From NCBI RefSeq assembly GCF_900130075.1, contig NZ_LT671418.1, forward strand, positions 1,302,001 to 1,366,000: a stretch of 64,000 bases of DNA, written 5' to 3'. The first letter of the stretch is position 1. The number at the start of each line of letters is the position of its first letter. The DNA comes from Herminiimonas arsenitoxidans (GTDB taxonomy: Bacteria; Pseudomonadota; Gammaproteobacteria; Burkholderiales; Burkholderiaceae_D). The translations under genes and the position numbers were made by a program. The notes under the pieces were generated by a model. That model saw nothing but the letters and a program-made list of their open reading frames with translations. It was not told where the DNA came from and did not search any database. This document shows positions 30,697 through 39,176 of the stretch, piece after piece.

Positions 30697-31896
30697 ATGA
30701 ATGAACGTGAATCTGCGGATCTAGCTAAACCACTTGTGAACTTATCTACTAATTATCGCACGCGTATCGTTTCTTCTCTTTCAGAAATTGGCCAGCCCGT
30801 ATGGGATGCGCTGGTGCAACTGCAAGCCGACGCCAATCCCTTCCTGTCATTCGCCTTTCTCGATGCGCTGCATGAGAGCGGATGCGCCTCGGCAAAGTCC
30901 GGCTGGCAACCACAATTCCTGACAATCTGGCGCGAAGAAAAGGATCAAGACGAAGAATTGGTCGCCGCGCTGCCTTTGTATGCCAAGACGCACTCCTACG
31001 GTGAATATGTGTTCGACTGGGCATGGGCGGATGCTTACGAGCGTAATGGCCTCGACTATTATCCCAAGCTGCTGTCGGCCATTCCTTTCACACCAGTGAC
31101 TGGCAGTCGCCTACTAGCACGCGATGCAGAAGCCAGAATCGCGCTCATCGCAGCCATCACGTCCATACAGGAAAACAATGCGTTCTCGTCTACCCACATC
31201 CTGTATCCGCCACAGGAACAGGCTGAATTGCTGCGCGAAGCGGGGTTTATGCTGCGCGCTGGCGTGCAATTTCACTGGCTGAATGCCGGTTACCGGGATT
31301 TTGAAGATTTCCTGAATACGCTGGAACGCAAGAAGCGCAAGAACATCCGCAGCGAACGCCGCAAGGTACAGGAAGCTGGCGTCAACTTCCGCCACATTTC
31401 AGGCCATGACGCGACCGAAGAAGACTGGATATTTTTCAAGCGCTGCTACGACCATACCTACGCCGCGCATCACTCAACACCGTATCTGAATCTGGATTTC
31501 TTTCTGCGCATAGGCGCGACGATGCCACAGAATATTTTGCTGATCGTTGCAGAACAAAACGGCCAGCCTGTCGCCTCATCGTTACTGATCCATGACAAAC
31601 AAACCGTGTTCGGGCGCTACTGGGGTGCGTTGACGTATATCGATTGCCTGCATTTCGAGACTGCCTACTATCAACCGCTGGAATTCTGCATCACCAACAA
31701 AATGGCTTGTTTTGAAGGCGGCGCGCAAGGTGAACACAAGATGGCTCGTGGCTTCCTGCCGCAAAAAACCTGGTCAGCACATTGGCTGGCGCATCCATCC
31801 TTTTCCAATGCAATTGAAGAATTTCTGAAAAGAGAAACCGGCGGTATCGAATCCTATATGGGCGAATTAAACGAGCGGAATCCATTTAAGTTATAA
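30697..31896 (+). CDS. FemAB-like GNAT family N-acyltransferase (DUF482)
   Basis: A soluble protein of 399 residues of the DUF482/FemAB-like GNAT family (start LSEIGQPVWDALVQLQADANPFLSFAFLDALHESGCA, core ERKKRKNIRSERRKVQEAGVNFRHISG, and FGRYWGALTYIDCLHFETAYYQPLEFCI). Some annotations call members peptidoglycan N-acyltransferases, but substrate and pathway are not established. It is divergent from nadE and upstream of the kinase gene, separated by 75 bases. Confidence 0.85.
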   Translation: MNERESADLAKPLVNLSTNYRTRIVSSLSEIGQPVWDALVQLQADANPFLSFAFLDALHESGCASAKSGWQPQFLTIWREEKDQDEELVAALPLYAKTHSYGEYVFDWAWADAYERNGLDYYPKLLSAIPFTPVTGSRLLARDAEARIALIAAITSIQENNAFSSTHILYPPQEQAELLREAGFMLRAGVQFHWLNAGYRDFEDFLNTLERKKRKNIRSERRKVQEAGVNFRHISGHDATEEDWIFFKRCYDHTYAAHHSTPYLNLDFFLRIGATMPQNILLIVAEQNGQPVASSLLIHDKQTVFGRYWGALTYIDCLHFETAYYQPLEFCITNKMACFEGGAQGEHKMARGFLPQKTWSAHWLAHPSFSNAIEEFLKRETGGIESYMGELNERNPFKL

Positions 31897-31971
31897 ATAG
31901 TGTTAATTCTGAGCAACTTTTCATGGTGAGTGCTTGTCAGTCTCTCAAGCTCAAGGCATGCTAGCTGCACA

Positions 31972-33009
31972 ATGACACCCAGCACACCTCTTCCAAACGA
32001 CAGCACGCAAACCAGATTGATCCGCATCGGACGTTTTGCCATCAAACATGAGCTGGGACGAGGTTCCATCGGCGTGGTCTATCTGGCGCACGATCCGATT
32101 ATCGACCGCGAAGTGGCTATCAAAACCTTCCGCAGCCGCTTGTCACTGGTGGAAAAGAAACAGCACGAACAGCACTTCATCAACGAAGCACGCGCCGCCG
32201 GACGACTCGCTCACCCCAATATCGTCACCGTTTACGAAGCCTCCAGCGAAGGTGACTCGACCTATATTGCGATGGAATATCTACAAGGTCGCGAGCTGAA
32301 CAAACTGCTCGATGCAGGCCATCGCTTTACAGCTGAGGATGTTGCCTCCATCAGTTGGAAGATCGCCGATGCACTGGATCACGCACACAAGAACGGCGTC
32401 GTGCATAGAGACATCAAACCTGCCAATATTTTTCTGGTAGCGGATCATCAACCGAAAGTTGTCGACTTCGGCATCGCGCGTGCACCCAATAGAGTCTCGG
32501 ATCAGGCGCACAAAGCCGAAGAGCCTTACACGCTGTTCCACGACAATATTCTGGGAACGCCCAATTACATGTCGCCAGAACAGGCAATGGGGCAAGCAGT
32601 CGATGCACGTACCGATATCTATTCATTAGGTGCCGTCATGTATGAGATGCTGACTTTCCGCAAACCATTCCAGGCCGCGGATACCGATAAGTTATTGCAT
32701 CAAATCGCATTCAAGGCGGCACCTGATGTACACACGATACAGTCGAACGTGCCATTGGCTTTATCAAAAATCGTCGCTAAAGCGATGAGTAAAAAGGCTG
32801 ATAAGCGCTATCAAAATGCAGAGGAAATGGCGCTCGATATCAAGCGTTATCTGACGCGCACGCGACGCGAGCACGAACGCAAACCCAAGGCAGAACGTTC
32901 CGAACAACCAGCCAATGCGCCTACATTCCAGCAATCCAGATTATTCTGGCCAGTATGCGGTGTGGTTATTGCGGTCTTGATTGCAGCTTATTCATTCTGG
33001 ACGCACTGA
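31972..33009 (+). CDS. Membrane-anchored Hanks-type serine/threonine kinase
   Basis: In the 345-residue protein the kinase domain (about 20-290) has all catalytic features: glycine loop GRGSIG (29-34), Lys51, HRDIKPAN with Asp147, DFG (165-167), and the activation segment to GTPNYMSPEQ. A basic juxtamembrane stretch precedes one hydrophobic helix near 320-341, and only a few residues follow, so there is no extracytoplasmic sensor domain. ATG 31972 was chosen because the longer frame from 31930 adds a non-kinase-like 14 residues. Substrates are unknown; no partner phosphatase is adjacent. Confidence 0.92.
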   Translation: MTPSTPLPNDSTQTRLIRIGRFAIKHELGRGSIGVVYLAHDPIIDREVAIKTFRSRLSLVEKKQHEQHFINEARAAGRLAHPNIVTVYEASSEGDSTYIAMEYLQGRELNKLLDAGHRFTAEDVASISWKIADALDHAHKNGVVHRDIKPANIFLVADHQPKVVDFGIARAPNRVSDQAHKAEEPYTLFHDNILGTPNYMSPEQAMGQAVDARTDIYSLGAVMYEMLTFRKPFQAADTDKLLHQIAFKAAPDVHTIQSNVPLALSKIVAKAMSKKADKRYQNAEEMALDIKRYLTRTRREHERKPKAERSEQPANAPTFQQSRLFWPVCGVVIAVLIAAYSFWTH

Positions 33010-33139
33010 GCACTTGCCTCGCCTCATATAGATACGATTTCTGTTCTGGCAATTGGCTATCGCCAGTCGTTCATCTCGGCATGCAACTTGTATATTCGAA
33101 TCGTATTAAACTCTCGGGTTTAGAGAAGTTGTCTTTGCC

Positions 33140-34018
33140 ATGAGTCCCACCGATATTCTGATTGCCCTCGCCATAGTAAGTATTTGGGGGCTCAACTTCG
33201 TTGTCATCAAAATCGGTTTGCAAGACTTCTCGCCGATTTCACTCACAGTGCTGCGCTTCTTTTTCGCTGCTTTTCCCTTAGTATTTTTTATCAAGCGCCC
33301 CGCCATTCCATGGCGTTTGCTCTGCGCATTCGGCCTGTTCCAATTCACACTGCAATTCACCTTATTATTCTCAGGTATGCAACTTGGATTGACGCCGGGA
33401 CTGGCCTCACTTGTCATGCAATTGCAGGTATTTTTCACGATAGGATTCGCCATCCTCTTCCTCGGTGAAAGACCACGAATCACACAATTACTGGGTGCGC
33501 TCATTGCATTTAGCGGCATGGCTTTGGTTGCCTACAATTTGGAAAGCAAGGCAACCTTGATTGGCTTCCTGCTCGTCATTACGGCCAGTTCATGTTGGGC
33601 TACAGCCAACATCGTCACCAAGAAAATCGGCAAGGTGAATCCGCTGGCATTGATGGTCTGGGGTTCGCTGGTAGCGCTACCACCACTGATTGTCGCGTCC
33701 TTGCTCATGGAAGGCGCAGGCGTCTGGGTCACGGCTGCACATCACCTCAACTGGCGCGCCATGGCGAGCGTCTTGTATCAAGCCTATCCGAATACCATGT
33801 TTGCCTTCGGCGCCTGGGCAGTGTTGATGCGCAAATATCCGACTGCGACCGTCGCACCGTTCACTCTATTGGTTCCGGTCATCGGTATGTTTTGCGCGGC
33901 GTTGATATTGGACGAAGCCTTGCAATGGTGGAAAATCGTCGCCTGCATGCTGGTGCTGGGCGGCCTGGCATTCAACCAATTCGGCCAACGTTGGTTGAGC
34001 GGCAAAGCGAGTCGCTAA
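33140..34018 (+). CDS. eamA: EamA-type metabolite exporter (DMT superfamily)
   Basis: A 292-residue inner-membrane protein with ten predicted helices in two EamA repeats. It aligns closely with E. coli EamA (YdeD), a cysteine/O-acetylserine exporter: SIWGLNFVVIKIGLQDFSP, VLRFFFAAFPLVFF, GLTPGLASLVMQLQVFFTI, and VAPFTLLVPVIGM. Export of an amino-acid metabolite is likely; the exact substrate is not certain. ATG 33140 has no strong ribosome-binding site. Confidence 0.88.
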   Translation: MSPTDILIALAIVSIWGLNFVVIKIGLQDFSPISLTVLRFFFAAFPLVFFIKRPAIPWRLLCAFGLFQFTLQFTLLFSGMQLGLTPGLASLVMQLQVFFTIGFAILFLGERPRITQLLGALIAFSGMALVAYNLESKATLIGFLLVITASSCWATANIVTKKIGKVNPLALMVWGSLVALPPLIVASLLMEGAGVWVTAAHHLNWRAMASVLYQAYPNTMFAFGAWAVLMRKYPTATVAPFTLLVPVIGMFCAALILDEALQWWKIVACMLVLGGLAFNQFGQRWLSGKASR

Positions 34019-34034
34019 GAAAGAATCAGGCAAT

Positions 34035-34065
34035 AAAAAAGCGCACTTCGCAGTGCGCTTTTTTT
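34035..34065. terminator. Bidirectional terminator between eamA and ppa
   Basis: AAAAAA GCGCACT TCGC AGTGCGC TTTTTTT: a 7-bp GC-rich stem with A-run and T-run, between convergent genes. Confidence 0.92.
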
Positions 34066-34091
34066 ATTCACAAACCTGTGAATGCGGTATT

Positions 34092-34631
34092 TTATTTGCT
34101 AGCGTTTTTCTTGTACGCTTCAACGCCAGACATGATTTCTGCCTTGGCTTCATCTGGACCGACCCAGCCTTCAATCTTGACCCATTTGCCTTTTTCCAGA
34201 TCTTTGTAGTGCTCAAAGAAGTGCTGGATCTGTTGCAAACGCAGATCATTGATGTCTTCAGGTTTTTGCCAGTGGCTGTAGATAGGCAAGATTTTATCGA
34301 TAGGCACAGCCAGCAATTTTGCATCGCCGCCAGCTTCATCGGTCATCTTCAACATGCCAATCGCGCGGCAACGAACAACTACGCCTGGATACAGTGGAAA
34401 TGGTGTAATCACCAATACGTCAACCGGGTCACCGTCGTCGGACAGAGTTTGCGGAACGTAGCCGTAGTTACACGGATAGTGCATCGCGGTGCTCATGAAA
34501 CGGTCAACAAACATCGCGCCCGACTCCTTGTCAACTTCATACTTGACCGGATCGGCGTTCATAGGGATTTCGATAATGACGTTAAAGTCGTTCGGCAAAT
34601 CTTTGCCGGCAGGAACGTGATTCAGACTCAT
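34092..34631 (-). CDS. ppa: Inorganic pyrophosphatase
   Basis: Soluble family I pyrophosphatase hydrolysing PPi released by biosynthesis. The 179 residues are typical. Visible active-site groups are Glu21, Lys30, Tyr57 region (NYGYVPQT) and the metal-binding DDGDPVDVL with Asp66, Asp68 and Asp71. It is monocistronic, with a perfect -10 box upstream. Confidence 0.97.
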   Translation of the reverse strand: MSLNHVPAGKDLPNDFNVIIEIPMNADPVKYEVDKESGAMFVDRFMSTAMHYPCNYGYVPQTLSDDGDPVDVLVITPFPLYPGVVVRCRAIGMLKMTDEAGGDAKLLAVPIDKILPIYSHWQKPEDINDLRLQQIQHFFEHYKDLEKGKWVKIEGWVGPDEAKAEIMSGVEAYKKNASK

Positions 34632-34673
34632 GTTGTTTTCTCAAAAGTGGGAAGTTGGTGCAGCAAGCCCTAG

Positions 34674-34703
34674 ATTATAGCGGCTTTCAGCGCCTTGCTT
34701 GAA
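34674..34703 (-). promoter_or_regulatory. Promoter of ppa
   Basis: On the minus strand TATAAT (34674-34679) lies 43 bases before the ATG. The -35 candidate TTCAAG at 18 bases is weak. The rest of 34704-34822 has no visible feature. Confidence 0.45.
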
Positions 34704-34822
34704 CCTGCCTTGATGATGATGCTTAGTGGAAAACTACCGAATATCATGCAAATCGTGGCGCAATAAGGCGGGAACAAGGAAGAAACAGGTGCATGCAAGA
34801 GCGATGCACCCGTTGACAGAAA

Positions 34823-36019
34823 CTACAAAGTCGTTGCAATCGCACATTGACGGTAATGCGATGCGGCCTCTTCATCGTGATTCAGGGCCTCATGCAATTG
34901 CGCCAGTTTCAAATGCACTTCTTGCAACATACGCGGACTGCTTGCATCGGATAGCGCTTGCTCCAGATGACGTTGCGCCTTTCCCCACAAATTTTGTCGT
35001 AGGCACAAGGTACCTAGCGTCAATGCCAGATCAGGATCGCTAGGATGTTTTTTCATCCACTCTTCGCAACGCTCAATCTGCGCCAGCAACGCAGGCGAAC
35101 CTTCAAGTGCTGCCGATGCGCGATATGGACGCAACAAACGATCATCCCATTCTACGGCTATCGCTTTTTCAACAATCGCGCGCGCATCGTCATGCAAGCC
35201 GCGCTGATTGAAAGCATCTGCGCCATGCATAGCCACATACGGTTTCACGCGATCTTCTGCTGGAATCGCCCACCATATATTGCGCAGCGATTCCGCATCG
35301 TTCGATGGATTTTTCAATAAATCCTGATAAGCCAGTTCACGCAGACGCGTCGACAAGGCTGGATGCAAGGCATTATTCTTGTCCAGCGTACGCACCAGAC
35401 GCAACACTTCCGGCCAGTTGTTCGCACGTTGGTTGGCCTTCAATGCCATACGCAAGGCGTGGATATGACGCGTGCCGTTGGCGTTCAATTCCTTGACGAC
35501 ATCCAGCGCCAATTCCGGCTGACGTTCATCGACCAGCAATTCGATCGCTGTCATCAAGCGCGCCGTTTTCAGCGTTTGATCTTCTTCCACTGTCGCCAGC
35601 CATGTATCGCGACGTTCGGTCTGCTGCATGCGATGCGCTGCGCGTGCAGCAATCAGCGCGGCCAAGCCGGCATTGTCCGGCGATTCCGTTGCACGCATCG
35701 CAGCTTTTTCAGCATGGCCGAAGCGACCTTCAAAATACGATTTCAGGGACTCACGCAGGGCTTGATTACCTTTGCGCTCCTGTTTGTCACGACGATAGGC
35801 GGCGACCTTGCCTGGCATTTTTTGCGCTACGCGTATGGTCTTCAACAAGGCATAGACCACGAAGAACGACAGAACGGACAGCAGGATGAAAAAATTCAGC
35901 GAGAGGTCAATCCGATATGGCGGGTAGAAAAACACCACATTACCGGGATTGAAGCGCGCCACCACCGCCAGTCCGATGGCAGTGGCAAACAGAACGAGAA
36001 GCCAGAGAAATATGCGCAT
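34823..36019 (-). CDS. hemY: HemY family protein (haem biosynthesis operon, TPR)
   Basis: The 398-residue inner-membrane protein has two N-terminal hydrophobic helices (about 2-20 and 38-60, with the RFNPGNVVFFYPPYRIDLSL linker) and a cytosolic or periplasmic TPR-like helical domain ending in RHLEQALSDASSPRMLQEVHLKLAQLHEALNHDEEA. In proteobacteria HemY is encoded after hemX; its role in haem metabolism is unclear, and it is unrelated to the Bacillus HemY oxidase. ATG 36019 gives the family N-terminus MRIFLWLLVLF. It is the last gene of hemC-hemD-hemX-hemY. Confidence 0.9.
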   Translation of the reverse strand: MRIFLWLLVLFATAIGLAVVARFNPGNVVFFYPPYRIDLSLNFFILLSVLSFFVVYALLKTIRVAQKMPGKVAAYRRDKQERKGNQALRESLKSYFEGRFGHAEKAAMRATESPDNAGLAALIAARAAHRMQQTERRDTWLATVEEDQTLKTARLMTAIELLVDERQPELALDVVKELNANGTRHIHALRMALKANQRANNWPEVLRLVRTLDKNNALHPALSTRLRELAYQDLLKNPSNDAESLRNIWWAIPAEDRVKPYVAMHGADAFNQRGLHDDARAIVEKAIAVEWDDRLLRPYRASAALEGSPALLAQIERCEEWMKKHPSDPDLALTLGTLCLRQNLWGKAQRHLEQALSDASSPRMLQEVHLKLAQLHEALNHDEEAASHYRQCAIATTL

Positions 36020-36084
36020 ATTAAAAACGGTAAGCAATCATTGTTGTTTTAAAAGCCGACCTTGAAACCCAGCTCTATGCTGGA

Positions 36085-37248
36085 TCAAGGCTTCGCTTTG
36101 AAGTTACGAACTGCGTTCAAACTTTCTGCCAGCGTCGGCATCTCAATTGCCAGATTGCTCGATTGCACTTGCTTCAACATGGCTTGCACAGTTTGCGTTT
36201 GCTTGGCACGGGTATCGAAATACTTGCTGATGCTGTCTTGCGACGCAATCATGTCGCTGCGGAAAGCAGATTCATTACGCGACAATAAAGCCAGACGCGC
36301 ATTGAGCAAACGCAGCTTCAAATTCTCACGAGCGTAATAAGCTTGGGTTGGTGACAGCAATAAAGCGTCTGAGGTATCAACGCTACGTACGCGTATCAAT
36401 TGCTGTATCTCGCCCCACATTTCGCTACTCACACTTTCCCATTTGGCTTTGGCAACTGGCCACCAATCATTCGCGGGAGCTGCTTCTTCAGCCGCTGTGG
36501 CTTTTGCATTCTTTGCATGCGGCTTGACTGGCACAGGACGATTCTTCGGTTCGCTTGCAGGCAAGGCCGGCTGTTCATCCGACAGCAAAGGCATGGTGTC
36601 AATCTGACCGATCACGCTATCCAGACGCAAGGCAATACCGGTCAAGTCCAGACTAGGCAAGGCTTTCAGGCGCGCGATGTCGTGTCCGATGGCACGACGT
36701 ACATTGACGAATTGTGGCGAATCAGCACGCGACAGACGCGCATCAGCATTTTGCAGAGCGATCAACGCACCTTGTACATTGCCGGCCAATTGCAATTGCT
36801 GGCTGGCGGTGGACAACACTTGTTCGATTTCAGCCAAGGCCCAATCATCGCGTTTCTTGAACAGATCCTGATACAGCTGTTCCAGCGCCAGTTGCTGGCT
36901 TTGCGCTTCGACCTGCTTGCTTTCCAGTACGTTGACCTTGGCTTGCAGCTCGGTGACTGTTTCCTGCGCCGCTTTGACGATGACCTTGGTTTCGGTATTG
37001 ATGGCATCGCCGCTCTGGATACGACGAGCAACTTCGGTACGGACGGTAGAAAGCTCTTCGCGCGATACCCACCATTGCGCTGCGAGCAATCCAGCCAGTA
37101 TGACTAGCGCCAGATAAATCAAGCGCTGACGCCCTGTGCCGGCATTTTTGGAAGATGGCGTATCGCTATTCGAATTCACGCCATTGGATGGTGCCGCAGC
37201 CGGATTTGGTTGCGGCGTAGAGTCTGGAGTTGTTGGCATATCGTTCAT
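36085..37248 (-). CDS. hemX: HemX family protein (putative uroporphyrinogen-III C-methyltransferase)
   Basis: The 387-residue protein has a disordered Pro/Asn/Ser-rich N-terminus, a single membrane helix (about 42-60), a coiled coil (about 85-130) and a helical periplasmic-type domain. Database names often call it uroporphyrinogen-III C-methyltransferase, but the sequence lacks a SAM methyltransferase fold, so that activity is doubtful. Its ATG overlaps the hemD stop (ATGA, 37245-37248), indicating translational coupling. Confidence 0.9.
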   Translation of the reverse strand: MNDMPTTPDSTPQPNPAAAPSNGVNSNSDTPSSKNAGTGRQRLIYLALVILAGLLAAQWWVSREELSTVRTEVARRIQSGDAINTETKVIVKAAQETVTELQAKVNVLESKQVEAQSQQLALEQLYQDLFKKRDDWALAEIEQVLSTASQQLQLAGNVQGALIALQNADARLSRADSPQFVNVRRAIGHDIARLKALPSLDLTGIALRLDSVIGQIDTMPLLSDEQPALPASEPKNRPVPVKPHAKNAKATAAEEAAPANDWWPVAKAKWESVSSEMWGEIQQLIRVRSVDTSDALLLSPTQAYYARENLKLRLLNARLALLSRNESAFRSDMIASQDSISKYFDTRAKQTQTVQAMLKQVQSSNLAIEMPTLAESLNAVRNFKAKP

Positions 37249-38015
37249 GAGCAAGATTGTAACGCGGCTAACAGCCCATCGTCGCCTGATCTGGTAAGGG
37301 TAATATTGCTGAAACCCAGCAACTGCGCGGTTTCTGCGATGCGAACGTGCGATACGATTATTCTTTGTTGTTGCATTTTTGCGACGCTCCCAGTTTCATC
37401 GAGTTGCGCAACCATCTCCGTCAGGAAGCGCAAACCTTCCGAACTGGTCACGATCCAATCGTTCTGACAAGCCAACAGTCGTTTCAGTTCGCCGCGTCGT
37501 GCATTATCGAAAATCGGCGCCACACGGCGATATGCCGCCACTGGTGTCACTTGCGCGCCGGCAGCACGCAGCGCATCGCCCAGCAGTTCCCGTCCGGTTT
37601 CGCCCCGCACGATCAAAACCTGCTTGCCACGCAGGGCGTCCAGATCGAGCTCGGCCAATAATGTTTGCGAATCGGTACGATCAAGATCGGTGGGGCTGAT
37701 GATCGTACTGTTATGCGCCGTGGCACCGTGACTGGCCAAGGCAGCACGACTGCCCTCACCAACGACGGCCAGCGGAATATGGCGTGGCCAATCTGGACGT
37801 GCGGCGAAAGCCGCATCAATCGCATTAGGACTGACGAAGGCTATCAGCGCGTATTGATCCAAATCGCGCAATACATTCTGCAATGAAGTCGGATCATCCA
37901 GAGGCAAGATTTCCAGCAAGGGGAAAATCACTGCCTCCCGCCCCAGCTCAGTCACGCGCTGCGCCAGCGCATCGGCTTGCGCCAATGGTCGTGTAATGAC
38001 TACAAACTCAGTCAT
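37245..38015 (-). CDS. hemD: Uroporphyrinogen-III synthase
   Basis: HemD closes and inverts ring D of hydroxymethylbilane to give uroporphyrinogen III. It has 256 residues from ATG 38015 ([21 protein letters not shown]); an upstream ATG at 38027 is also possible. The family is poorly conserved, but the two-lobed pattern with [11 protein letters not shown] and [12 protein letters not shown] is typical. It overlaps hemC upstream and hemX downstream, so hemC-hemD-hemX are tightly coupled. Confidence 0.93.
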   Translation of the reverse strand: MTEFVVITRPLAQADALAQRVTELGREAVIFPLLEILPLDDPTSLQNVLRDLDQYALIAFVSPNAIDAAFAARPDWPRHIPLAVVGEGSRAALASHGATAHNSTIISPTDLDRTDSQTLLAELDLDALRGKQVLIVRGETGRELLGDALRAAGAQVTPVAAYRRVAPIFDNARRGELKRLLACQNDWIVTSSEGLRFLTEMVAQLDETGSVAKMQQQRIIVSHVRIAETAQLLGFSNITLTRSGDDGLLAALQSCS

Positions 38016-38964
38016 CCCCGGCTGCATCCGTTTTACACAAAGCTAATATCGCTTCAGCATCCTGCTGCTGCAAGGCATCGGCAATCTGACGGCCCAGCAC
38101 TGCAGGTTCATTGGCTGCGCCACTGAGATCGGCGCTGGCAATTTTGGAACCGTCCGGCGTCGCGATGATGGCGCGCAAACGCATCGTGTCGCCTTCTATC
38201 GTCGCAAATGCGGCCAATGGAATCTGGCAGCTACCACCAAAATTCCTGGAAACTGTACGTTCCGCAGTCACAGCCTGCGAAGTCGCTTCATGATTGAGCG
38301 GTGCCAGCCATTCTTTCAGGTCGGCACGGTCAGAATGGATTTCAATCGCCATTGCGCCCTGCCCTGGTGCCGGCAGGCTTTGCTCTGGCGGCAGATACGC
38401 GCGTATGCGTTCTTGCAAACCCAGACGTTTCAAACCAGCCGCAGCCAGAATAATCGCTGCATATTCGCCTGCATCCAATTTCCCTAGGCGACGGTCCAGA
38501 TTGCCGCGCAAGGGACGGATTACCAAATGCGGATAACGTGCAGCGATCAGGGCTTGGCGGCGCAGGCTGCTGGTTCCCACGACAGCGCCGTCGGGCAAGG
38601 TTTCCAGCGACGCATGGTCGTTGGAGACGAAGGCATCACGTGGATCTTCGCGTTCCAGTACGGCTGCCAGCTCAAAACCTTCCGGTAAAGTCATGGCCAC
38701 ATCCTTGAGCGAATGCACCGCAATATCGGCACGGCGCTCGGCAATCGCGACTTCCAATTCCTTGACGAACAAACCCTTTCCACCCACTTTGGAAAGGGTG
38801 CGATCAAGAATTTGATCGCCGCGTGTTGTCATCCCTAGAATCTCTATCACGCACTGCGGATATAATATGGCTAGTTTTTCGCGCACATGCTCGGCTTGCC
38901 ACATGGCTAAACGACTTTCGCGCGATGCGATGATTAATTTTTTCGGGGGTGGAAATTTCAACAC
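38008..38964 (-). CDS. hemC: Hydroxymethylbilane synthase (porphobilinogen deaminase)
   Basis: HemC polymerises four porphobilinogens. The 318-residue protein has the family start ([19 protein letters not shown]), the substrate-binding basic residues in [10 protein letters not shown] and [12 protein letters not shown], and Cys246 in [12 protein letters not shown], which holds the dipyrromethane cofactor. The start is GTG 38964 (AAAGAAG upstream). It heads the hem block, which runs divergently from ppc. Confidence 0.96.
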   Translation of the reverse strand: MLKFPPPKKLIIASRESRLAMWQAEHVREKLAILYPQCVIEILGMTTRGDQILDRTLSKVGGKGLFVKELEVAIAERRADIAVHSLKDVAMTLPEGFELAAVLEREDPRDAFVSNDHASLETLPDGAVVGTSSLRRQALIAARYPHLVIRPLRGNLDRRLGKLDAGEYAAIILAAAGLKRLGLQERIRAYLPPEQSLPAPGQGAMAIEIHSDRADLKEWLAPLNHEATSQAVTAERTVSRNFGGSCQIPLAAFATIEGDTMRLRAIIATPDGSKIASADLSGAANEPAVLGRQIADALQQQDAEAILALCKTDAAGDD

Positions 38965-39176
38965 GGCTTCTTTCGATTTTCTGTCGGGAGGCTGGCGAAC
39001 TTGATGAAGTAATTGATTTTCTACAAGTTCGGCACGCTTTCAATGCCACCACAGTATCGGTGACATCGCAGATTTTTGAATCATGAATTCCTGGAAATTT
39101 TAGCATGCGCCTCTGTATAAAACTTCGTACTACTCCACCCTTATCACTCTGAACAAGCTGATTGCACTCTTCCAAT

